From DATLYH01 sp035575035 (GTDB lineage Bacteria; Planctomycetota; Planctomycetia; Gemmatales; Gemmataceae), in contig DATLYH010000344.1 of the NCBI GenBank assembly GCA_035575035.1, positions 1-34,925 of the forward strand: a DNA stretch of 34,925 nucleotides, read 5' to 3'. Shown here one piece after another: positions 24,401 through 31,946 of this stretch (position 1 is its first letter; each line of letters opens with the position of its first letter). The notes under the pieces were generated by a model. The model was not told the DNA's origin and made no database searches. It worked only from the letters and a program-made list of their open reading frames with translations. Both the position numbers and the translations under genes were made by a program.

Positions 24401-25032
24401 TGGAGACCCGGCCATTCCTGGATGGTAACCTGGAGGATAGCTGCTGGCAGGCGATCAAACCGATCACCCTGCGCAACGTCGTCGGCAAGACGGTGAAGGA
24501 GCATCCCGACGACCGCCTGGAGGAGGAGTACCCCACCCAGGTCTGGCTGGCCTACGACCAGGAGTACCTTTACCTCGCCTGCCGCTGTGGCCACCCCGCC
24601 GGCAAGCGGGTGCCGCCGGTGAAGGTCCGTCCCCGGGACGCCGATGTCCGGCCATACGACCGGATCGGTTTGCTCCTGGACCTGGACCGTGATTACAGCA
24701 CTTATTTCCATCTGCAAGTGGACCAGCGCGGCTGCGTCTGCGAAGATTGCTGGGGGGACCTAACCTGGAACCCGCGCTGGTACGTGGCGGTGCAGAGCAG
24801 CGAAGAGGGTTGGCAGGCAGAGGCGGCCATCCCGCTGGCCGAACTGACCGGCGACCGCATCACCGTGGGCCGGTCATGGGCATGCAACGTGGTGCGAGTG
24901 CTGCCGGGCCGGGGTGTGCAGGCCTGGTCAGCACCGGCCGATGTGCAGCCGAGGGCCGAGGGGATGGGGCTGTTGATTTTCACCCAGGGAGCTCCGGTCG
25001 CGGACGCTCGTGGCTCGGATACCGGCCGGTGA
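21469..25032 (+). CDS. Large exported protein: Asp-box propeller, LmbE-like, CBM9-like
   Basis: 1187 residues from ATG 21469 (CAGGAGGAGG upstream; the frame is open to 21220 but looks non-coding). A signal peptide (1-20) is followed by a YCF48/BNR-type beta-propeller with Asp-box motifs HTIDGGQTW (53-61), FTRDGG, RTTDGGKTW, HSADRGATW and ATSDGGRTW, interrupted by a repeat-coded Ser/Pro/Gly segment (about 219-279). Residues about 398-600 resemble the LmbE/PIG-L deacetylase fold (LGGEQGYLAAAV; PDVIITDHPDP), but the metal-binding AHPDDE motif is replaced by HARGTG. A helical TPR-like region follows, with two 10-residue repeats near 809-828. Residues about 974-1175 match a CBM9/DOMON-like sandwich (FLDGNLEDSCWQAI; QVWLAYDQEYLYLACRC). 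The last codons and stop come from a repeat. Probably periplasmic or surface; function unknown. Confidence 0.78.
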   Translation: MRPIVLALLINIVVFAGARAGDLRYFDDAPLHAVQMVDENEGWAVGDEGVVWHTIDGGQTWERQPTGTRASLRSVFFFDAFVGWVAGREELPHGGSTGVLLFTRDGGLKWQRVTLNALPGLNCVCFRDPQTGILAGDGTDQHPTGVFRTTDGGKTWQPVGGKRCSSWLAADFQSGPKPNAVLAGAWNRLALLRGDRLAAFDTDILGGRSLRALRFLPPAPSPPSPLPRSGGEGSKNASPLPPQGEGSKNASPLLPQGEGSKNTSPLPPEGERGGGEGGANTEAIAVGQGGLVLASDNKAEVEWAYADLKLPAEVLAAWDFHAVGCAGRHVWVAGRPGSVVLHSADRGATWEIQRTGQPLPINGLFFLDEKRGWAVGELGSILATSDGGRTWRVQRKGGARAAVLFIHARGTGLPVDTVAWLGGEQGYLAAAVRVIAPDPASAAPVRAGEPQRFAAAVRRAGGAGGEALWQFPVPQHRLRCDGPELLKGWDQLHAGRAADEVLRQLVLTLRIWRPDVIITDHPDPRTNGNTADALVAEAVHHAFQQAADPKAFPEQITQLGLEPWAASKLYSRWDGRVGAHVALDLTELCLRLESSPRDFAAAAAGLLTDDAAILPGQRYYRLLDSRLNGAAGHQDLMQGVVLAPGGMARRQLPPVAELPEEVRKAVQTRRNLQALAERFTSPKEGDPANADRLLAQIGPALARMRDDQAAPAAYALANQYARAGQWGLAREVFLMMVERYPTHPLTADACRWIIRHNCSSEARRRHEQGHFLVQSWIGFEASRSGSSAEPPPAMPKADEGRKPAPPSRELTGELTPPARLTGGLTPPARPGRPVKFEAKVPQVEVGVRRMETAVPLLTSGEPPAPSPSEGESGAWLDENTFRLKLRGSDMARRWFQAGLDLEPRLTALGPAFSNDPPIQFCLQSARRHLGDFETPRQWYAAFVARQPDGPWRSAAEAEFWLADRRGPPPKPVIWCRRLETRPFLDGNLEDSCWQAIKPITLRNVVGKTVKEHPDDRLEEEYPTQVWLAYDQEYLYLACRCGHPAGKRVPPVKVRPRDADVRPYDRIGLLLDLDRDYSTYFHLQVDQRGCVCEDCWGDLTWNPRWYVAVQSSEEGWQAEAAIPLAELTGDRITVGRSWACNVVRVLPGRGVQAWSAPADVQPRAEGMGLLIFTQGAPVADARGSDTGR
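22124..22303. repeat. Nested palindrome with a 39-bp in-frame period
   Basis: The outer arms (about 22124-22150 and 22275-22303) are inverted copies of CCCCCTCACCCCC plus CCCTCTCCCCC. Between them three direct copies containing AAGAATRCCT start at 22171, 22210 and 22249, an exact 39-bp (13-codon) period. The frame of the host gene is kept, giving three copies of a peptide like GEGSKNASPLPPQ inside the propeller domain. Confidence 0.88.
23893..23952. repeat. Two 30-bp in-frame repeats
   Basis: CTTACCGGGG recurs at 23896 and 23926 (30 bp, ten codons). Each unit contains the near-palindrome GGGGGGCTAACGCCCCC or a variant. They encode ELTGELTPPA and RLTGGLTPPA in tandem in the host gene. A small palindrome TCCCCCT/AGGGGGA occurs nearby at 24064-24080. 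Confidence 0.8.
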
Positions 25033-25046
25033 CGCTCGCGGCTCGG
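24997..25046. repeat. Repeat units that supply the end of the large gene
   Basis: Two degenerate units, GGTCGCGGACGCTCGTGGCT from 24997 and GGTGACGCTCGCGGCTCGG from about 25028, belong to the GACGCTC...GGCTCGG family. The host frame reads PVADARGSDTGR through the first and stops (TGA, 25030-25032) in the second. Confidence 0.65.
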
Positions 25047-25071
25047 CTTCCGCCGAAAGCATGAGGTTGTC

Positions 25072-26358
25072 ATGCAGAGCGTCCTCAGCCTGATCCTGGG
25101 CGGCGGTCGCGGGACCCGGCTCTACCCGCTGACCAAGCTGCGGAGCAAGCCGGCCGTGCCCCTGGCCGGCAAGTACCGCCTCATCGACATCCCCATCAGC
25201 AACTGCATCAACAGCGGCACCAATCGCATCTACGTGCTGACCCAGTTCCTCAGTGTCAGCCTGCACCGCCACATCGCCAACACCTACAAGTTCGACCCCT
25301 TTAGCCGGGGATTTGTCGAGGTGCTGGCCGCCCAGCAGACCAACGAGGCTGCCGACTGGTATCAAGGAACCGCCGACGCCGTCCGTCAGCAGATCCGCTA
25401 CGTCCAGGAAGACGGCGCTTCCCACGTTTTGATCCTCTCGGGCGACCAGCTCTACCGCATGGACTTCCGCCATCTGCTCCGTACGCACCTCGACTGCGGC
25501 GCCGACGTGACCCTCGCCGTACTGCCGGTGACGCGCGAGCAGGCGCCGGAGCTGGGCCTGCTCCGCCTGGATGACACCGGCCGGGTGGTCGGCTTCGCGG
25601 AGAAGCCGCAGACCGACGCCCAGCTCGCCCCGATGGCGGTGCCGGCCGAGTGGATGGAGCGGCGCGGCATCGCGAGCCGCGGCCGGCAGTTCCTCGCCAG
25701 TATGGGCATTTACCTGTTCAACCGCCCGGTCCTCTTCGACTTGCTGGCCGAGCTGCCGCAGGCCACCGACTTCGGCAAGCATATCTTCCCGGCCAGTATC
25801 CAGACCCGCCGCGTCTATGCCCATCTGTTCGACGGCTACTGGGAAGACCTGGGCACGGTCAGAGCCTACCACGAGGCGAACCTCGCCCTGGCTGGCAACG
25901 ACCCGCCGTTCGACTTCCACAGTCCCGAGGGGGTCATCTACACCCGCATGCGCTTCCTGCCCGCCGCGCGCATCAGCGCCGCCCGGCTGGAGCGGTGCCT
26001 GATCAGCGACGGCTGCGTCGTCGAGCCGGGCGCCCGGCTGGAGCGCTGTGTCATCGGCCTGCGTAGCCGGATCGGCCGCGACGCGGTGGTGCGCGACACG
26101 GTCCTGATCGGGGCCGACCGGTTCGAGACCGACGCCGAGCGGGCCGCCAACCGGGTCCAGGGCATCCCGGACCTCGGCGTCGGCGACGGCGCGGTCATCG
26201 AGCGGGCCATCGTGGACAAGGATTGCCGCATCGGCCGCAATGTCCGCATCGTCAACCGCCGCGGCGCTCAGGAGGATGAAGGCGATCACTACGTTATCCG
26301 CGACGGCATCGTCGTCATCCCCAAGGGGACGGTAGTGCCCGACGGAACCGTCATCTGA
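25072..26358 (+). CDS. glgC: Glucose-1-phosphate adenylyltransferase
   Basis: 428 residues from ATG 25072 with GAGG upstream. It makes ADP-glucose from glucose-1-phosphate and ATP, the committed step of bacterial glycogen synthesis. Signatures: LILGGGRGTRLYPLT (nucleotide loop, 7-21), RSKPAVPLAGKYRLIDIPIS (24-43), YQGTADAVRQ, the catalytic-site LSGDQLYRMD, GFAEKP, and a C-terminal left-handed beta-helix with IGLRSRIGRDAVV and IDKDCRIG-type hexapeptide turns. The pattern with DADRFETDAE-like ADRFETDAERA and VIPKGTVVPDGTVI matches the plant/cyanobacterial branch, which is regulated by 3-phosphoglycerate and phosphate. Other glg genes are not present here. The gene follows the large exported protein by 39 nt, but a functional link is not evident. 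Confidence 0.95.
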   Translation: MQSVLSLILGGGRGTRLYPLTKLRSKPAVPLAGKYRLIDIPISNCINSGTNRIYVLTQFLSVSLHRHIANTYKFDPFSRGFVEVLAAQQTNEAADWYQGTADAVRQQIRYVQEDGASHVLILSGDQLYRMDFRHLLRTHLDCGADVTLAVLPVTREQAPELGLLRLDDTGRVVGFAEKPQTDAQLAPMAVPAEWMERRGIASRGRQFLASMGIYLFNRPVLFDLLAELPQATDFGKHIFPASIQTRRVYAHLFDGYWEDLGTVRAYHEANLALAGNDPPFDFHSPEGVIYTRMRFLPAARISAARLERCLISDGCVVEPGARLERCVIGLRSRIGRDAVVRDTVLIGADRFETDAERAANRVQGIPDLGVGDGAVIERAIVDKDCRIGRNVRIVNRRGAQEDEGDHYVIRDGIVVIPKGTVVPDGTVI

Positions 26359-26378
26359 GCATGGGGACGCGGTTGTTA

Positions 26379-26439
26379 CCTCGTCGCTGGCGCTCCGGGC
26401 TCGTAGTAATGTCACCCGTCGCTGACGCTCCAGGCTCTG
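26379..26439. repeat. Two copies of the dispersed GACGCTCCGGGCTC family
   Basis: CCTCGTCGCTGGCGCTCCGG at 26379 and ACCCGTCGCTGACGCTCCAG at 26414 are two units about 35 bp apart, in the same orientation as the 5346-5521 array, just after glgC. The rest of 26359-26582 holds no gene that I can see. Confidence 0.7.
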
Positions 26440-26582
26440 ACAAAAGCCCACGCTTCCGCATCCGGTCCGTTACAACCGGCTCCGTCCCACCGCGGGGCGC
26501 AACGGAAATACCCAAGTTGGCGGCCATGCCATGCCGATGGAGAAAAGGAGGAAGTTGCATCAGCGCTTCCCCCAGACCGCTC

Positions 26583-26641
26583 GGCCCGAGGGAGCGGGCT
26601 GCCCACCGGCCCGTGACCGCCCGGTCGCTGTCCCTCGGGCC
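26583..26641 (+). other. Hairpin in the leader of the small gene at 26676
   Basis: GGCCCGAGGGA (26583-26593) pairs perfectly with TCCCTCGGGCC (26631-26641), and the bases within can extend the stem. It ends 34 nt before the ATG at 26676 and could be a regulatory or stabilising leader element. Confidence 0.4.
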
Positions 26642-26675
26642 CCGCGTTGATGCCCCGCCGCAGGGAGGACCGTTT

Positions 26676-26900
26676 ATGGCTGCGCATCTGCGTGTCTATC
26701 CATCCCCCGCCGATCCCCCAGACGCCGACCTCCCCGAGCCCTCGGTGCGCGTGCGCCTGGGTGAGTTGTTGCCGTTGGTCGCCCTGGCCCATCGGCAAAA
26801 CTATCTCTGGTTGCAGGATTTCCTGGATGACGAGGTGGCCATTACCGCCGATCTGTATGAAGTGCTCCGCGCCTTCCGCTGCTACCGGCCGCCGGCCTGA
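26676..26900 (+). CDS. Small hypothetical acidic protein
   Basis: 74 residues from ATG 26676, with CAGGGAGGA about 6 nt upstream. No signal peptide. An N-terminal Pro/Asp-rich stretch (YPSPADPPDADLPEP) precedes a compact part, VRLGELLPLVALAHRQNYLW and DFLDDEVAITADLYEVLRAF, predicted as two or three helices. It resembles small planctomycete proteins of unknown role that I have no name for. The length, ribosome site and composition support a real gene. Confidence 0.7.
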   Translation: MAAHLRVYPSPADPPDADLPEPSVRVRLGELLPLVALAHRQNYLWLQDFLDDEVAITADLYEVLRAFRCYRPPA

Positions 26901-27038
26901 GCCGCACTCCCCGCCGCACATTGAGCTTTTCGCTTGTCCCTTGGCAATCCGCCGCGATACGATGCGCTGACCGGCGGCGCCCGAGGCGTCCGCCCTGCCC
27001 GTCCGAGCCGAAATGCCCGCTGGGCAAAGGAGGCGATC

Positions 27039-29678
27039 GTGTCGTATGCGCGCCCTGCTGTACTGCTCTGCCTCACCCTTGTGCCCGCTGCCTGGGCCGA
27101 TTCGGTGCCCACCAAGGAGGACATAGCTCGCTGGGTCCGGCAACTCGGCGACGACAGCTTCGCCGTCCGCGAGGAAGCCAGCCGCAAGCTCTGGCTGGCC
27201 GGCCGTGCCGCTGAGCCCGCCTTGCAAGAAGCGGTCAAGAGCGATGACCCCGAGGTCGTCCGCCGGGCCCGCGAGTTGCTCAACAAGTTCCGCTGGGGCA
27301 TCTACGCCGACACGCCGCCCCAGATTGTTGACCTGGTCAATCGTTACCAGTCCGCCGACCGCAACGGCAAGCCAGCGATCATCCGTGAGCTGTTCGACCA
27401 GGGAAGCGCCGGTTGTGCCGCCCTGGTCAGGATTGCCACCGCCGAGGACGACATCGAGGCCCGCCGCACTCTCTTGCAGCAGATCACCGTCGAGTCGGCC
27501 CGGGCCATTCCCCTCCTCCTGGCCGAGAGCAACTTCGATGCGCTCGACCAACTGCTCGAGCTGACAGTCGCCAGCGGGGGCGAGTCGTCGGTCGCCGGCT
27601 ACGCAGCCTACTGGCTGCTGCGCGGCAAACTCGACGAGCGTATCGCCCACTGGAAGCCGCAGGCCGATAAGCCCGACGGGGCGCGGGCGGCCGAAATCCT
27701 GGCTTATCTCCACCGGGCCCGAGGCGACCTGGCCTCCGCTCGCCGGGCCGCCGACAAGGCCAACCGCCTCGATCTGGTTGAGGCCCTGCTCGTCGAGCAG
27801 CGCGCCTGGAAGGAATTGGCCCAAAGCCAGCTGCACCAGGACGGCCGACAGACCGTCGAAGTGCTGGGTCATAAGGCGGCTTACCACCGGCTGGCCGGCA
27901 GCGAAAAGGTCCACCGCGAGGCGTTCGAGGCGGCCATCGCTGATCTCCGCAAGCTGGCCGAGAACGCCCCGGGGGACATGGAGCGCTGGCTGGTCGCCAA
28001 GGCGCTATTCCTTAATGACCGGCCGGAGGACGCTCTGGCCGTGCTGACCCGGTCAGCGGGAGGCCCGTCGGCCGTGGTCAGCGGTCCGGTTGCCGCCTTT
28101 GACATTCTTAGCGCCCAGATGAAGTACCGCGAGGCACTGGCACTGGCCGACAAGTTCCGCGGCGGCTCTGACCAGGCTGCCCTCGATGTGCTCTGCGGCC
28201 GCACGTACTATCTCCTGGGAGAGAAGGAGAAGGCACGCGCGATCTTCGCCCAGCTGGCCGAGCAGATCCGCGAGGGCAACGAGGCGCCCTGGCAGGAAAG
28301 CCTGGTTCAGTGGGAGTGGCGGCTGGGCTTGAAGGAGTCGGCCCTGGAGCACCTGGCCCGCATCCTGGCGATTACGAAGGATACCGTCAACCACGCCCGG
28401 CTCCTGAACAAGGTCTTCCCCGAGCAAGGCGACGCGGCTGGGTCTTGGTGGCAGTTCCTGCGCCGCAAGTACGACGGTGAGGAGCCGGCGGCGACAATGC
28501 GTCGGCTGCGCGACCTCCTGACTGGCCCGACCGGTGCCGACCAGGTGGCCGGTCTGGTCGGCGAGATGGAGCAGGCGGCCCAGGCGCTGACGCCGCCCGA
28601 GCGGGAGCGCTGGCTGCTGGCCGCGGCCGAGGTGAGCCGGGGTGCTGGCCTGGACAAACTGGCCCGCAGCTGCCTGGAGAAGGCAGCCGGCGTGCAAGGC
28701 TCGGCGGCGGCGCTGGTCCGGCTCGGCGATTTCCTGGCCGGCAAGAAGCTCTTCGAACAGGCGGCCGAGCAGTACGGCAAGGCTTGGGAGAAGGACCGCA
28801 AGCAGCCGCTGCCGTTATACCTGCGCGGTTGGGCGCTGACCCAGGCCGGCCTAGCGAAGGATGGCAGCCGGCTGATGGAGTTGGCCCACTGGCTTCCCTT
28901 GGGAGTCGAATACCAGCGTGCGGCTTTCGCCGAGGAGTTGGCGAAGCGCGGCCACAAGGAGGCGGCCCGGCGCGAGCGCGAGCTGCTGTTACGGACGAGT
29001 CGGCCCGGCTCGTTCCACGCCGGCGAGGCGATGCGCCAGGTCGGCATCGAGGCCTACCTGAAGAAGGACTACCTCCGGGCCGCCGACTGCCACGAGCTGG
29101 CGATGCTGCGGGTGCTGCGGGCCAATGTCGGCTTTGTCGAGATGGCCGCCTATGTGAGTGTACCGCACTTCATCCACCGGCTGCGGGCGCGCGGCCTGGC
29201 GGCAGCCGGCCGGATCGACGAGGCCCGCCGCGAGATCGAATTGGCCCTGGCCGCCCAGCCCGGCAATGTCGAGCTGGCCGTGATGCTGGTGCCAGAGTTG
29301 GAGCAGCAGGGGCACCAGAAGGACGCCGACGATTTGCTAAGCAAGGTGGCCGCAGTCCATGAGAAAGTGCTCGCCGATTATCCACAGAGCGCAGCCAGTC
29401 ACAATTCGCTGGCATGGATGTTGGCCTGCTGCCGCCGCCAACTCGACAAGGCACTTCAGCATGCACGCAAGGCAGTGGAGCTGGCTCCGGAGCAGGCCGG
29501 CTATCTCGACACGCTGGCCGAGGTCCACTTCCAACGCGGCGAGCAGCAGAAGGCAATCGAGCTGATGAAGAAGTGCCTCGCAATGGAGCCGACCCGCGGC
29601 TTCTTCCGCCGGCAGTTGAAGCGCTTCGAGGCCGGCGACCCGAAGGCGGAGATCCCGAGCAACCTCGATGATGATTGA
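27039..29678 (+). CDS. Exported HEAT/TPR repeat protein
   Basis: 879 residues from GTG 27039, chosen for AAAGGAGG 5 nt upstream and because it begins a clean signal peptide (1-18, ending PAAWA-DS). Residues 24-90 form a HEAT-like module typical of planctomycete secreted proteins (LGDDSFAVREEASRKLWLAG; DPEVVRRARELL). The rest is an almost continuous alpha-solenoid of TPR-like helix pairs, clearest at the C-terminus: SHNSLAWMLACCRRQLDKAL, ARKAVELAPEQAGYLDTLAE and RGEQQKAIELMKKCLAMEP. No catalytic motif is visible, so it is probably a scaffold in the periplasm. A weak promoter (TTGTCC at 26934, 18 bp, TACGAT at 26958) lies upstream. A shared terminator follows. Confidence 0.85.
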   Translation: MSYARPAVLLCLTLVPAAWADSVPTKEDIARWVRQLGDDSFAVREEASRKLWLAGRAAEPALQEAVKSDDPEVVRRARELLNKFRWGIYADTPPQIVDLVNRYQSADRNGKPAIIRELFDQGSAGCAALVRIATAEDDIEARRTLLQQITVESARAIPLLLAESNFDALDQLLELTVASGGESSVAGYAAYWLLRGKLDERIAHWKPQADKPDGARAAEILAYLHRARGDLASARRAADKANRLDLVEALLVEQRAWKELAQSQLHQDGRQTVEVLGHKAAYHRLAGSEKVHREAFEAAIADLRKLAENAPGDMERWLVAKALFLNDRPEDALAVLTRSAGGPSAVVSGPVAAFDILSAQMKYREALALADKFRGGSDQAALDVLCGRTYYLLGEKEKARAIFAQLAEQIREGNEAPWQESLVQWEWRLGLKESALEHLARILAITKDTVNHARLLNKVFPEQGDAAGSWWQFLRRKYDGEEPAATMRRLRDLLTGPTGADQVAGLVGEMEQAAQALTPPERERWLLAAAEVSRGAGLDKLARSCLEKAAGVQGSAAALVRLGDFLAGKKLFEQAAEQYGKAWEKDRKQPLPLYLRGWALTQAGLAKDGSRLMELAHWLPLGVEYQRAAFAEELAKRGHKEAARRERELLLRTSRPGSFHAGEAMRQVGIEAYLKKDYLRAADCHELAMLRVLRANVGFVEMAAYVSVPHFIHRLRARGLAAAGRIDEARREIELALAAQPGNVELAVMLVPELEQQGHQKDADDLLSKVAAVHEKVLADYPQSAASHNSLAWMLACCRRQLDKALQHARKAVELAPEQAGYLDTLAEVHFQRGEQQKAIELMKKCLAMEPTRGFFRRQLKRFEAGDPKAEIPSNLDDD

Positions 29679-29684
29679 GGGGAA

Positions 29685-29757
29685 CTAACCACTTGCTCGA
29701 AAGGGGTCAGACAACTGACCCCTCACCCCTCACCCCTGACCCCTTTTCTGTGGTTAG
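29685..29757. terminator. Bidirectional terminator with nested inverted repeats
   Basis: GGGGTCAG (29703-29710) can pair with CTGACCCC at 29715-29722 or, in a longer form, with CTGACCCCTTTTC starting at 29737. Outside these, CTAACCAC (29685-29692) is the inverse of GTGGTTAG (29750-29757), which overlaps the stop of the convergent YggS gene. The T-run (plus) and the A-run at 29700 (minus) suit termination in both directions. Confidence 0.65.
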
Positions 29758-30470
29758 CCCAAAGACTCGAAAAGGGCCGTCCCGATCCGCACGATGGTCG
29801 CCCCCTCCTCGATCGCTACCTCAAAGTCATTGCTCATGCCCATCGAGAGGTGCTCCAGTTCGTGCGGCGGGCCCAGTTCCCCGCGCAGCCGGTCGCGCAA
29901 CTGGCGCACCAGGGCAAACGTCGGCCGGCAGTGCTGCGGGTCGGCTTCCAGGGCGGCCATCGTCATCAGGCCGATCACCCGCACCCAGCGCAGCTTCGCC
30001 AACTCCGGCACCAGGCCTGGAACCTCCTCGGGAGCGAAGCCGTGCTTGTTCGGTTCACGGCTGGCGTTCACCTCCAGCAAAACGTCAACAGTTTTCTGCC
30101 GGCGCTCGGCCTCCTCCTCCAGGGCGGCGAGCAAACGCAGGCTGTCCACCGAGTGAATCAGGTAGACCAGCGGTAGCGTCCGCGCGACCTTGTTGCGCTG
30201 CAAATGGCCGACCAGATGCCAGCGGACCTCTTGCGGCAAGACGGCCGCCTTGCGCCACAGCTCCTGCGGCCGGCTCTCACCGAGATCCAGGACGCCCAGG
30301 GCTGGTAACAGGGCCGCGACCTCGGCCGGGGCCGACTTGGTGACGGCCACCAGCGTCACGTCGCCGGGCTGCCGGCCGGATCGCCGACATGCCGCCTCGA
30401 TACGCCGCCGGATGTCGTTCACGCGCTCGCCGAGCAAGGAGGACAGTGCGGAGGAAGTCACGGTTGTCAT
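29754..30470 (-). CDS. YggS/PROSC family PLP-binding protein
   Basis: 238 residues. This cytoplasmic protein binds pyridoxal 5'-phosphate and is involved in vitamin B6 and amino-acid homeostasis; no enzymatic activity is established. Motifs: VTLVAVTKSAP with the PLP Lys45, LGESRPQELWRKA, WHLVGHLQRNK, LIHSVDSLRL, LLEVNASREPNKHGF, IGLMTMAAL and HLSMGMSNDFEVAIEEGAT, VRIGTALF at the end. Length and order are typical. GGAG directly abuts the ATG, an unusual spacing, so the exact start is not certain. It diverges from the DUF1015 gene, with about 120 bp between. Confidence 0.93.
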   Translation of the reverse strand: MTTVTSSALSSLLGERVNDIRRRIEAACRRSGRQPGDVTLVAVTKSAPAEVAALLPALGVLDLGESRPQELWRKAAVLPQEVRWHLVGHLQRNKVARTLPLVYLIHSVDSLRLLAALEEEAERRQKTVDVLLEVNASREPNKHGFAPEEVPGLVPELAKLRWVRVIGLMTMAALEADPQHCRPTFALVRQLRDRLRGELGPPHELEHLSMGMSNDFEVAIEEGATIVRIGTALFESLG

Positions 30471-30590
30471 CTCCAGCTGACCGCCGACCCCCGGCGGTCG
30501 ATTTCCGATTGCCGAGGGCGGCCTCGATCTGCAATCTTAAGACTGCGACCAGGACTCCGACCAGGGCCAACTTCGGGAGGGTGGACCGCG

Positions 30591-31946
30591 ATGGCCGACA
30601 TCCGAGCGTTTCGGGCTTACCGCTATGACCTGGGCCGTGTCGGGGCGCTGAGCGACGTGGTGGCGCCCCCTTACGACGTCATCGACCCAGCGTTGCAAGA
30701 CGAATTGTACCGCCGCAGCCCGTACAACGTCATCCGGCTGATCCTGAACAAGGAGGAACCCAGCGACGACGAAACCCACAACCGCTACACCCGGGCCGCC
30801 GCCTTCCTCCGCGACTGGCAGCGGGAGCACATCCTGACCCAGGACTCGGCCCGGGCCCTGTACGTCTACCACCAGGAGTTCGAGGTCGAGGGGAAGCGCT
30901 ACACGCGGCGCGGTTTCCTGGCCCGAGTGCGGCTGGAGCCGTTCGGCGAGGGCAGGATTTATCCGCACGAGGAGACGATGGCCGGCCCCAAGGCCGACCG
31001 CTTGAAGTTGTTCCGGGCCACCGCCATGAACCTGAGCCCGGTCTTCGGCCTGTACCCCGATCCCGAAGGGACGGTACAGGCCCAACTCGACGCCGCTGTC
31101 GGCCGATCGCCGCCCTTGGAAGCCGTCGATCACCTGGGGGTCATCAGTCGGCTCTGGCCGGTCAGCAACCAGCAGGTCGTCAGCGCCGTCACCGGCTTGA
31201 TGAGTCCCCGGCCGATCTTCATCGCTGACGGCCACCATCGTTACGAAACGGCCTTGCGCTACCTGGAGGAGCGCCGCGCGGCGGGCGAGGTACACGACTC
31301 CGAGGCAGCGGCCAATTTCGTGTTAATGATGTTGGTGTCGATGAGCGACCCGGGCCTGGTAATCCTGCCGACACACCGACTGGTCTCGGGGCTGCCCCCC
31401 TTGAGGGCCGACCAGTTGCGCGGGCTCCTGGCGGAGCATTTCGACGTGGAAGTGGTTGGCCAGGGGGAGCAAGGGGCGCGCGACACCTGGGAGCTGATCG
31501 AAGCGGACGGCGGCCAGGAATTACTCGGTTTCGGCACGGTGGCCGACGGCGTTTGGCAGATGGCTCGGTTCCGCTCGCCCGAGGTGATGGCCGAGTTGGC
31601 CCCGGAGCACAGCCCAGCCTGGCGGGGATTGGCAGTCAGTATCTTGCATGTGCTGGTGCTGAATCGGCTGCTGCCCTCCACCCCTCTCCCCCTCCGAGGA
31701 GACGAACGGGAGAAGGGTGGAGGTGAGGGGGGCGGCCGGCTGGAGTGCCGTTACGTCCATCTGTTGCGCGAGGTGCTGGAAGCAACCGCGGCGGGGCAGT
31801 GCCAGCTGGCCGCCCTGGTGCCGCCCGCCACAATGCAGCACGTGGAGCAGATCGCCGGCAACCTGGAGAAAATGCCTCCCAAATCGACGTACTTCTACCC
31901 CAAGCTGCTGAGCGGCCTGGTGTTCAACCCGCTCAGGGGGAGTTAG
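30591..31946 (+). CDS. DUF1015 family protein
   Basis: 451 residues from ATG 30591 with GGGAGG upstream. The family hallmarks are present: ADIRAFRAYRYD at the N-terminus, VVAPPYDVIDPALQDELY, NPYNVIRL-type SPYNVIRLIL, GRIYPHEETMAGPKADRLKL, IADGHHRYETALRY and a C-terminal STYFYPKLLSGLVFNPL. Members are often annotated as SerK-like or HTH-linked, and a free serine kinase activity is established for archaeal relatives; the conserved ADGHHRYE is the likely active-site motif. About 20 residues near 362-382 (STPLPLRGDE and KGGGEGGG) come from a palindromic insertion and are not part of the family. Cytoplasmic; precise role in this organism unknown. Confidence 0.88.
   Translation: MADIRAFRAYRYDLGRVGALSDVVAPPYDVIDPALQDELYRRSPYNVIRLILNKEEPSDDETHNRYTRAAAFLRDWQREHILTQDSARALYVYHQEFEVEGKRYTRRGFLARVRLEPFGEGRIYPHEETMAGPKADRLKLFRATAMNLSPVFGLYPDPEGTVQAQLDAAVGRSPPLEAVDHLGVISRLWPVSNQQVVSAVTGLMSPRPIFIADGHHRYETALRYLEERRAAGEVHDSEAAANFVLMMLVSMSDPGLVILPTHRLVSGLPPLRADQLRGLLAEHFDVEVVGQGEQGARDTWELIEADGGQELLGFGTVADGVWQMARFRSPEVMAELAPEHSPAWRGLAVSILHVLVLNRLLPSTPLPLRGDEREKGGGEGGGRLECRYVHLLREVLEATAAGQCQLAALVPPATMQHVEQIAGNLEKMPPKSTYFYPKLLSGLVFNPLRGS
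31675..31723. repeat. In-frame palindrome in the DUF1015 gene
   Basis: CCTCCACCCCTCTCCC (31675-31690) and GGGAGAAGGGTGGAGG (31708-31723) are inverted copies with one mismatch in 16. The element keeps the host frame and adds a Pro- then Gly-rich loop between NRLLP and RLECRYVHLLRE. It belongs to the same CACCCC...CTCTCCCC family as the insert at 22124-22303. Confidence 0.85.

Noticed and set aside
24928..26451. 507-codon open frame on the minus strand
   Set aside because: Antisense to glgC, a secure call; the frame is a product of high GC at third positions.
29675..30343. 222-codon plus-strand frame
   Set aside because: Antisense to the YggS-type gene; low-complexity Pro/Ala/Arg composition typical of shadows.
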